This document shows positions 1 through 6,080 of a stretch of 11,068 nucleotides of DNA, in pieces (the stretch's first letter is position 1; each line of letters opens with the position of its first letter). The notes below the pieces were generated by a model. The model saw nothing but the letters and a program-made list of their open reading frames with translations, ran no database searches and was not told where the DNA came from. Origin of the DNA: Microcaldota archaeon (GTDB lineage: Archaea > B1Sed10-29 > WALL01 > WAMD01); NCBI GenBank assembly GCA_027077895.1, contig JALWQZ010000077.1, forward strand, positions 1 through 11,068, given 5' to 3'. Position numbers and translations under genes: made by a program.

Positions 1-84
1 AGACCAGTACCACCTGAATCGCTGGGAGGCTTAACTTCCGGGTTCGGGATGAGTCCGGGTGTTACCCTCCCGCTATGGCCGTCG
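1..84 (-). rRNA. rrf: 5S ribosomal RNA, 5' part (3' end cut by window edge)
   Basis: Read on the minus strand, the sequence begins near 84 with GACGGCCATAGCGGGAGGG and continues through the conserved 5S stretch containing CCCGAACCCGGAAGTTAAG. This is the universal 5S helix I strand and loop B/C region. The 3' part lies beyond position 1, so only about two thirds of the roughly 120-nt molecule is present. The exact 5' end may lie a few bases further right (84-88). No 23S or 16S gene is upstream on this strand; the preceding gene is a transporter, and a TATA box sits at the right distance. The 5S therefore seems to be transcribed from its own promoter, as in several archaea with unlinked 5S genes. 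Confidence 0.95.
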
Positions 85-106
85 CGTTTATCTTTTTATA
101 ATATCC

Positions 107-116
107 CCTTTTTAAA
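107..116 (-). promoter_or_regulatory. TATA box and BRE of the 5S rRNA gene
   Basis: On the minus strand TTTAAAAAGG, preceded by a purine-rich GAAACG that could serve as BRE, is centred about 28 bases upstream of the 5S 5' end. This is the archaeal TBP/TFB promoter spacing. The gap between the transporter stop (161) and the 5S gene shows nothing else recognisable. Confidence 0.6.
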
Positions 117-160
117 CGTTTCGGTTCTTGTATCTACACTTGGCAGAAATCGTTCCAACA

Positions 161-1234
161 CTAGAAGATCACAAAGTACAAGACTAGTAGGATTGCCATT
201 ATACCAAAACTGTACACGTGATACCTTTTTAGGTAATGCCAACTTAACCTTTCAATCTCCTTTTCTGAGGCTCCTCCATTCCTCATTTCTTCTAGGTACA
301 TCCTGTATGATATCAAACTAGCCAAGGAGCCAATTATTGACCCAAACGCGCCTATGCTGGAGGCCCATAGCAGAACCTGCCAGTTTGTCGTTAGCTTGGC
401 AAATAGCAATACAGGTGGGAGGTTGCTTATCGCTTGACTCATCACTATTGTGTACCAAAATACGTGGGATACACTTATACCTCTTATTAACTCGAGCATC
501 CCGTTTGACAACGCGAAGAATGCTAGGAAACTCATGAGTAGAATGTAGTCCACTTTGAACGTCTTTCTGTCAACTAGAGCGGCGTATGCTAGGGGCAACA
601 GGCTCACCCATATGGGTATTGCCTTTACCATGACTAAGATGAATAGGGCAAACAACGTTAGGTAAACCCATGCATGTAGTGTCGGTTTTTCTATTTTTGT
701 CCTTTTGTGGTTTGTTTTTATTCTTAGTGATAGGGCGATAACGATTGCTAGGACAGTTATAACTAGGGGGGCAATTACCTTGATGAAGTTTAATATGGGC
801 ATTTTGTAGAAGTAGTACATGAATAAGTTTTGGGGATTTCCGAATGGAGTCAATGCTGCGGCACCAGTTGCGGCTAGGGTTTCCAGGATTACCATCAATT
901 CCTTGTCGTCTATGTCCATTGCCATGGTTAGAGGGACTAGGGTTATCAGTGCTAGGTCATGTGTTATAAACATGGATATGCCGGCTGACAGTAGTATGAG
1001 TTTTACCTGGGCTAGCCTACCCTTTCCCATTAGGGCCGCTCCCCACCTTATCAGCCCTGATCTCTCCATACCCTTTATTATAACGAAGAATACGAACAGT
1101 AGGTAGACTATTGTCCAGCCGTCCATTGAAACTGTTGGAGGTTTTTTGTTTAGTAAAGTAACAACTATCAAACCCAATACAGGAAGGGTGAGTATCCAGT
1201 TGTCGATTAACCATTTACTGACTTTTTTCAGCAT
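161..1234 (-). CDS. ArsB/SLC13-like ion transporter, integral membrane protein
   Basis: A 357-residue, very hydrophobic protein with about ten predicted membrane helices. It resembles the ion transporter superfamily (ArsB/NhaD, CitMHS and SLC13 permeases), which move anions such as arsenite, dicarboxylates or citrate across the cytoplasmic membrane. Two half-repeat signatures are visible. One is a re-entrant-type segment around residues 88-101 (ITHDLALITLVP), followed by TPFGNPQNLF near 129-138, a strong family motif. The other is a second-half segment containing ISNLPPVLLFAKL, in the matching position. Length is slightly below the usual 400-430. The start ATG (1234-1232) overlaps the rnhB stop as TAATG, so translation is probably coupled to rnhB. 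Substrate cannot be read from the sequence. An odd point is His where the first-half motif often has Asn before Asp. The family call is good; arsenite specificity is not supported because no ars genes are nearby. Confidence 0.8.
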   Translation of the reverse strand: MLKKVSKWLIDNWILTLPVLGLIVVTLLNKKPPTVSMDGWTIVYLLFVFFVIIKGMERSGLIRWGAALMGKGRLAQVKLILLSAGISMFITHDLALITLVPLTMAMDIDDKELMVILETLAATGAAALTPFGNPQNLFMYYFYKMPILNFIKVIAPLVITVLAIVIALSLRIKTNHKRTKIEKPTLHAWVYLTLFALFILVMVKAIPIWVSLLPLAYAALVDRKTFKVDYILLMSFLAFFALSNGMLELIRGISVSHVFWYTIVMSQAISNLPPVLLFAKLTTNWQVLLWASSIGAFGSIIGSLASLISYRMYLEEMRNGGASEKEIERLSWHYLKRYHVYSFGIMAILLVLYFVIF

Positions 1235-1896
1235 TAAAAATCACTCATCTTTTTTTGTTGTCTTCTCTCCACCAGCCGCTTTGCGGTGTCCCAGGATTTT
1301 CTAACAAACGGGGGCAGTTTTCCATCCTTCTCTAAATATCTCTCAATTGCCTTTATTGCGAGTTCGTCGTGTGGGTACCCAGTGCCCATTTTCACATTAT
1401 ATCTTTTCCCTAGTTCGTCAACGTGCAGGTCTCTAGCTACTTTTGCGATTATACTGGCTGCCGACACCACAGGGTACTTGACATCCGCCTTGTGTTCAAC
1501 GACTAGTTTTATTCCAGTCAGGTCGGTCAATGCCTCTAGCCTGGCTACGAATGTATCTGTTATTGGGTCTGGGCAATCGATGTATATCTTGTCTGGCCTG
1601 TTTTCGAACCTGTCCATTAATTCGACAATCTTCCTTGCCTCTATCTCGTTCAGGCTCATCGTCTTTCTTAGTGTGTCTATCTCCCGCGCGGTTATCTCCA
1701 CCAGTTTGATTTCTCTTGCTATTTTTTCGATCTCCTTTGCCATGCTCTCTCTTTGCTTTCTTGTCAACATCTTTGAATCTTTCACTCCTATGCGTTTTAG
1801 CCTTTCCTCGTCCTTGCTGTCAATTAGAACTCCTGCAATCATCATTGACCCTATGACAGGCCCTCTGCCCGCCTCGTCTATACCCATTAGAAGCAT
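1234..1896 (-). CDS. rnhB: Ribonuclease HII
   Basis: A 220-residue cytoplasmic enzyme that cleaves the RNA strand of RNA/DNA hybrids and nicks at single ribonucleotides in DNA. It opens with MLLMGIDEAGRGPVIGSM, the signature of archaeal RNase HII. D7 and E8 are the first two metal ligands, D107 (IYIDCPD) the third and D138 (EHKADVKYPVVSAASI) the fourth. Also visible are VKDSK (38-42), the GTGYPHD motif (171-177) and the C-terminal FVRKSWDTAK. Length matches the archaeal family (about 200-230). The start at 1896 has no Shine-Dalgarno, but an A/T box about 27 bases upstream fits a leaderless message; M4 is an alternative start. The stop overlaps the start of the transporter by one base (TAATG), so the two form a coupled pair, apparently by genome compactness and not by function. 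Confidence 0.96.
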   Translation of the reverse strand: MLLMGIDEAGRGPVIGSMMIAGVLIDSKDEERLKRIGVKDSKMLTRKQRESMAKEIEKIAREIKLVEITAREIDTLRKTMSLNEIEARKIVELMDRFENRPDKIYIDCPDPITDTFVARLEALTDLTGIKLVVEHKADVKYPVVSAASIIAKVARDLHVDELGKRYNVKMGTGYPHDELAIKAIERYLEKDGKLPPFVRKSWDTAKRLVERRQQKKMSDF

Positions 1897-1918
1897 GAGG
1901 AATTTAATGCTCTAGGTC

Positions 1919-1928
1919 TATTTATTTG
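1919..1928 (-). promoter_or_regulatory. Candidate TATA box for rnhB (leaderless)
   Basis: On the minus strand CAAATAAATA is centred about 27 bases upstream of the rnhB ATG, so transcription would start at or next to the start codon. No ribosome binding site precedes that ATG, which agrees with a leaderless mRNA. It shares a 94-bp intergenic gap with the divergent eL33 promoter. Confidence 0.5.
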
Positions 1929-1938
1929 TGGCACTAGA

Positions 1939-1946
1939 TTTTTATT
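1939..1946 (+). promoter_or_regulatory. Candidate TATA box for the eL33-trm1 operon
   Basis: The A/T stretch TTTTTATT would place the transcription start near 1965-1970. That makes a leader of about 22 bases carrying the ribosome binding site. It also puts the upstream in-frame ATG at 1967 on the transcript's very 5' end, which argues against its use. Confidence 0.4.
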
Positions 1947-1978
1947 CCTCCTGATGGAATAACTATATGCTGGTTTCT

Positions 1979-1987
1979 GGAGGTGAT
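1979..1987 (+). promoter_or_regulatory. Strong Shine-Dalgarno that decides the eL33 start
   Basis: GGAGGTGAT is a full match to the archaeal 16S 3' end. It lies 3-5 bases before the GTG at 1991 and inside the reading frame that would begin at ATG 1967. Its position indicates that the protein starts at GTG 1991 and not at the longer ATG form. Confidence 0.75.
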
Positions 1988-1990
1988 CCT

Positions 1991-2236
1991 GTGGAGGCAG
2001 TTGTTGTGAACTACCGGAGAGGCAGGAGAACCGTGTATGGAAACCAGATAATAATTGAGGTCCCAGGAGTTGAGACTAGGGAAGAGGCAGCGAGGCTAGT
2101 GGGCAAGAGGGTAAAGGCTTTGGGTTTTGTCGGTAAGGTGATGGCACCACATGGAAACAATGGAAGAGTGCGAGTCAGGTTTGAAATAGGTCTTCCTGGA
2201 CAGGTAATAGGAAAGAGGGTTGAGATAATTGATTGA
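1991..2236 (+). CDS. rpl35ae: Large ribosomal subunit protein eL33 (L35Ae)
   Basis: An 81-residue basic protein of the 50S subunit, found in eukaryotes and a subset of archaea. The family hallmarks are all visible: an N-terminal beta strand region with RRGRRTVYGNQ, the EAARLVGKRV segment, and the diagnostic stretch GKVMAPHGNNGRVRVRF followed by LPGQVIGKRVEI. I chose GTG 1991 because of the perfect ribosome binding site directly upstream; the in-frame ATG at 1967 would add eight residues not typical of the family. The stop (2234-2236) overlaps the start of trm1, so the two are one operon and are probably translationally coupled. Confidence 0.93.
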   Translation: MEAVVVNYRRGRRTVYGNQIIIEVPGVETREEAARLVGKRVKALGFVGKVMAPHGNNGRVRVRFEIGLPGQVIGKRVEIID

Positions 2237-3302
2237 TTTTCCAGTTAGAACTGTGGTTGAAGGGAAGACGAAACTTCTAGTTCCAGACGTGGGCAAGGAG
2301 CATCCTGCCCACGCACCAGTTTTTTATAATCCTGCCATGCGTTTTAACAGGGATGTGACCGTTTCTGTTATGGATGCTTTAAGGCCTAGGAACATGCTAG
2401 ACGCGCTTTCTGGGACTGGCGCGAAGGGGATCAGGGTTTTGAACGAGGCAGGAGTTGATGTTATACTCAATGACAGAAACCCATTGGCTGTGGAATTCAT
2501 ACGCAAGAATCTGGAGTTGAATGGTTTATCTGCTAGGGTAGAGAACAAGGACGCGAACCTGTTGATGCGGGAAGAGAAGTTCTATTCAATAGACATAGAT
2601 CCGTTTGGGACACCCGTGACGTTTGTTGATTCTGCATTTTCAAGTATTCGTGGGAACGGGATTCTAGGTATAACCGCCACAGATACGGCAGCGTTGACTG
2701 GTACGTATCCAAGTTCAGGGATAAGGAAGTATGGTGTTTTGGTTTCTAGGACTAGTTTTATGCACGAGTTAGGTTTGCGGGCACTGATTGGTTTTGTCGT
2801 TAGGGAGGGGGCGAAGTATAACCTAGCGATGGAGCCTATACTCGCCCATTCGACTCTGCATTATTACAGGGTTTTCTTTAGGGCCAGACCAGGGAAGCAG
2901 AAGGCGACGAAGGCGGTACGGTCTTTAGCATGGGTAGTTTATGATAGGAAGACCGACGATCGATGGTATTCTAGGTTCCAAGACCCAAACTATGAGAACC
3001 TTGGACCTGTTTGGTCTGGGCCCCTATTTGATGAAGACCTGCTGAAGTCAATGCAACCGATAAACGAGGATGTTGTTAGGTTCAGGAGTCTGGCGTTGTC
3101 CGAATCCAAGTATAACTTCCCTTACATTGACTATCACATACTGGCTAAAAAGCATAGGCTCTCCCTAGTGAGAATGGATAAGTTACGGGAGGTCCTTGAG
3201 TCTAATGGTGTCGGATTTTCTAGGACGCATTTTTGTCCTCATTGCTTTAAGTCGGATGCCCAGCCTTCTGAGATTGCGTCTGTACTTAAATCCAAAGATT
3301 AG
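2229..3302 (+). CDS. trm1: tRNA (guanine26-N2)-dimethyltransferase Trm1
   Basis: A 357-residue cytoplasmic methyltransferase that uses S-adenosylmethionine to make N2,N2-dimethylguanosine at position 26 of many tRNAs. Visible family features: VEGKTKLLVP and HAPVFYNPAMRFNRD at the N-terminus, SAM motif I LDALSGTGAKGIR (57-69), ILNDRNPLAVEFIRKN (79-94), motif IV IDIDPFGTP (121-129), then GITATDTAALTGTYP, GPVWSGPLF (259-267) and the C-terminal winged-helix end with FSRTHFCPHCFKSDA (330-344). Length is normal for archaeal Trm1. The start is TTG at 2229, forced by an in-frame TAA directly before it; a weak GAGGG lies upstream. The next possible start is a GTG at 2253. It overlaps the eL33 stop by 8 bases. 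Its last 39 codons are antisense to the end of the 950-residue surface protein gene. Confidence 0.96.
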   Translation: MIDFPVRTVVEGKTKLLVPDVGKEHPAHAPVFYNPAMRFNRDVTVSVMDALRPRNMLDALSGTGAKGIRVLNEAGVDVILNDRNPLAVEFIRKNLELNGLSARVENKDANLLMREEKFYSIDIDPFGTPVTFVDSAFSSIRGNGILGITATDTAALTGTYPSSGIRKYGVLVSRTSFMHELGLRALIGFVVREGAKYNLAMEPILAHSTLHYYRVFFRARPGKQKATKAVRSLAWVVYDRKTDDRWYSRFQDPNYENLGPVWSGPLFDEDLLKSMQPINEDVVRFRSLALSESKYNFPYIDYHILAKKHRLSLVRMDKLREVLESNGVGFSRTHFCPHCFKSDAQPSEIASVLKSKD

Positions 3303-6035
3303 AATTACTAGTGACAATAACCCGTTTAGGAGAGGCGATTTTTCTGTTATCATTGCTGTTTCTGGCCGTTTTACCATAACTGGGGCTGGCTTTACATCTA
3401 GAACTTCCTCAACGCTTGTTTTCTTCGGCATCGGTGGGAGTGCCCATTCCTCTGACGTTAGGTAAGTTACATTAAATTCCTGCCTTTTCTGGTTCTTCTT
3501 TTTTGGTTTTGTTTCAGGCTTGTTTACTGGTTTTTTGGGTTCTTGTTCTGTCGTTTCTTGTTCTGCCTTTTGTTTTACAAATTGGATTTCTGGTGCTGGT
3601 TTTGATTTGAGGAATTCCATCAATGGGCCTAGTAGAAGTTCTTTGTTTGCCGTGACACTCGCGTTTGCTGTTTTGTTTGTTTTCCACACCAGCATACCCC
3701 CATTTATTCTGCACTCACCTGGACAGTTCAATTTCCCATCTAAAAAACTGTCTGGGATTTTTGTTTCCAATATGATGGGCATCCTCGTTTCTACTTGAAT
3801 GGACCATGCGGTCTTTGTCTGGATACCTAGTTTGTACACTGGCTTTTCGGTAACACTCACATTCCCAATCCTCCACGTTCTAGGTGTTATCTCTGGCTTT
3901 GCATAACTCCCTCCAGCCCCTCCCCCTGTGGAGGTGGTGTGGTGCATCCTAACTAGTATACAATTCTTGCATATGTACCCAACTGGTGCATTCCCGTCAC
4001 ATTCCTCCCCCAACTCCTTTTTCCTGTTTCCGCAAAGGTGATAGGGAATGTTAAAACTTAGATTTGTCCAGTTAAATCCATCCCATGCACTGATGTTCAG
4101 TGAATAGTTTCCGGGCATTTTTATGTTTGGTCTGAATGCATAAATTGTCTTGTTCCATGTTCTGTTTGAGAACCTAGCCTTTAGTGTTACGTTATCTCCA
4201 TCAATGTCATTTGTTTCTATTTCAAATTTCACCTCATCCCCTGGCTCTGGGAATGTTGGTGTCCATTTTACTTCCAGTTCTGGTGGTTTATTTTGCACTG
4301 TTGTAACCCTCGCCTCCATTCCAGTTTCATTCAAACTATCCGTTGCATTGACTATGCACTCTACTTTGTCCCCTCTTTTCAGCGTGCCATTATACCTTTG
4401 GTTGTTGACAAGGATGATTCTTGTTACATTGTATGGTTGGTCAGGTTCGTTTGAAACGTTGAACCTGCACAGTTCCTTTGAATCTGCGAATATTGTTGGC
4501 ATTGATATGGAGACGTTTGGCACTAGGTTTACCCTAACTGTTATGTTCTTTGCTAACCTGTTTCCCGCATTGTCCGTTATGTTTAGGAAGACCGTGTTGT
4601 TCCCTCTGTGCATGCCTTTTGTTGAGTAGTTTCCAGGGAATTCAAATGTTTCGTTTCCTATTACTGTTGTGCCTGTTACCCCACATGAATCCCTGGCCCT
4701 TATGGTGAAGTTCTGTCCTGGGAGTAGTATGGGGTTTGTCCAGTTTATAGAGGGTGGACTGAGGTCAATAGTGGCATTCTTGCATACTGGTTTGCCTACA
4801 TTTCCTGCCCTATCCACAGGACTTACGCACAAGATCGTTTTTCCTTCCTTGAGATTATTGACGAAGTCGCTGGTTATGTTGAGTTTCGACGGTTCGTTTG
4901 TTTTCCAAATTATATTTTTTAGATTTGTGCATGCGGGGATTGTTATGTTTGTGAACTTTGGTGGAGTGTTATCAACTACTATCCAGTTTTTTACAGATGT
5001 GCAGTTCAGGCCATCACATGCAGTGCATTCTAGTGTGTAATTCCCTTCATTTTTTGGGCTAATCATGCTTATCTTCGTCTGTCCAATACTTGCTGACTTT
5101 GAAATCGATTTGTTTTCTAGTTGGCATGTTATGTTATGTGTTTGGTTCTCCATTTTTAGGTCGTACACGCTGGCGTTTATGGAAAGACTCTTGTTTCCTT
5201 TTACATACCTAGGATAATTGATTTTCAACTCTGGGATAAAATTGATTACATGAATGGTACGGTTTGTTACTGTGCAGTTGTAGGGATCGCATGCCATCAC
5301 CGAATGTACAATTGTATCACCAATTTTTAGTTTGGTGATGTTTGTTAGGTTTGTTTTCTTTCCGTTGTAGAACCAGGACTCTGTGTGGTTGAGTTTATCG
5401 CCGTCTTTGTCCGTTAATGAGTATGTGTCGTTTATCGTCTGGTTTATGTAGACTGTGCCCGGTGATTTGAACTCTGCCCTCGGGAACCAGTTGTACCAGT
5501 AGTCCACCCTAGAAACGCCCAGTTCGCACACCTTTTGGTTTGCTACATTGTATGAACTTAACCTTATTGTGACAGAGTTGTCTGCGTAGTTGAAGGCGTT
5601 GTCGCCATTGTATGTCCTTGAGAATGTTCTAGTCCCGCCACAGTCTGTGTGGAATGCGTAGTCCCATTTTTTGGCGTTGTTATTCCAGACGTAGACGTTG
5701 TCCACTGCAGGATAGCAATGTGAATTTTCATAGTCGAATATGGAAATGCCAGTCACCCTGTGATAATCCCCTAGGATACTAGAGTTCTTCCACGAGTACT
5801 TAACGGTTATAGTGTTTCCCACGCCGTTTGATAGGCCAACATGGGTTGCGCATGAACTGAATTTCCTGTCCCACATGCATCCTGGGCAGTAGACATAACT
5901 ACCTGCGCACTGACCTGATACGACTGCATTCCCTGAGCCTAGGCTAGCTGTGTGTGACGACAGGCCTGCTCCGATGAATAGGGTTAGAAATAGGGTTGAC
6001 TTCAAAATGAGAATTAATAACCTTCGTTTACTCAT
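3183..6035 (-). CDS. Large Cys-containing glycosylated surface protein, C-terminally anchored
   Basis: A 950-residue protein I cannot name. A signal peptide (basic SKRR, hydrophobic core to about residue 25, SSHTA region) is followed by a Cys-rich, aromatic N-terminal domain (about 40-185). Next come several Ig/PKD-like beta modules with recurring starts such as VVDNTPPKFTNITI (about 185-665), each often holding paired cysteines. Then comes a small Cys motif CGNRKKELGEECDGN (668-682, partners C689 and C692) resembling the DUF4215-type repeat. A Gly-rich linker and a conserved-looking domain (710-800, CPGEC at 771-775) follow. The last parts are a Lys/Pro/Glu-rich stalk (about 815-890), one membrane helix (about 902-917) and a basic cytoplasmic tail. 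I count about 42 N-x-S/T sequons. It should sit on the cell surface with its bulk outside. It is 45 bases downstream of the 676-residue surface protein gene, so probably co-transcribed. Its last 120 bases overlap trm1 tail-to-tail. It could be an S-layer-associated or adhesion protein; the function is unknown. Confidence 0.85.
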   Translation of the reverse strand: MSKRRLLILILKSTLFLTLFIGAGLSSHTASLGSGNAVVSGQCAGSYVYCPGCMWDRKFSSCATHVGLSNGVGNTITVKYSWKNSSILGDYHRVTGISIFDYENSHCYPAVDNVYVWNNNAKKWDYAFHTDCGGTRTFSRTYNGDNAFNYADNSVTIRLSSYNVANQKVCELGVSRVDYWYNWFPRAEFKSPGTVYINQTINDTYSLTDKDGDKLNHTESWFYNGKKTNLTNITKLKIGDTIVHSVMACDPYNCTVTNRTIHVINFIPELKINYPRYVKGNKSLSINASVYDLKMENQTHNITCQLENKSISKSASIGQTKISMISPKNEGNYTLECTACDGLNCTSVKNWIVVDNTPPKFTNITIPACTNLKNIIWKTNEPSKLNITSDFVNNLKEGKTILCVSPVDRAGNVGKPVCKNATIDLSPPSINWTNPILLPGQNFTIRARDSCGVTGTTVIGNETFEFPGNYSTKGMHRGNNTVFLNITDNAGNRLAKNITVRVNLVPNVSISMPTIFADSKELCRFNVSNEPDQPYNVTRIILVNNQRYNGTLKRGDKVECIVNATDSLNETGMEARVTTVQNKPPELEVKWTPTFPEPGDEVKFEIETNDIDGDNVTLKARFSNRTWNKTIYAFRPNIKMPGNYSLNISAWDGFNWTNLSFNIPYHLCGNRKKELGEECDGNAPVGYICKNCILVRMHHTTSTGGGAGGSYAKPEITPRTWRIGNVSVTEKPVYKLGIQTKTAWSIQVETRMPIILETKIPDSFLDGKLNCPGECRINGGMLVWKTNKTANASVTANKELLLGPLMEFLKSKPAPEIQFVKQKAEQETTEQEPKKPVNKPETKPKKKNQKRQEFNVTYLTSEEWALPPMPKKTSVEEVLDVKPAPVMVKRPETAMITEKSPLLNGLLSLVILIFGFKYRRNLRRLGIRLKAMRTKMRPRKSDTIRLKDLP

Positions 6036-6046
6036 CCCCCTCCCCC
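6036..6046 (-). promoter_or_regulatory. G-rich ribosome binding site of the 950-residue surface protein
   Basis: On the minus strand GGGGGAGGGGG lies directly against the ATG at 6035. GGAGG is the pairing core, but its spacing to the start is only about three bases, shorter than usual. It nevertheless supports this ATG as the start and independent translation within the operon. Confidence 0.45.
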
Positions 6047-6080
6047 AGATATTTGGGGACCTTCTAGTATAAAATTATTT

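Noticed and set aside
1286..1915. 209-codon plus-strand open frame
   Set aside because: It lies antisense to rnhB, whose catalytic motifs are all intact. Its composition (Ser/Ile/Leu-rich) is that of a shadow frame.
3339..3343. T-run after trm1 as its terminator
   Set aside because: Five T inside the coding region of the opposite gene; it may act so, but nothing distinguishes it from other such runs in this AT-rich sequence.
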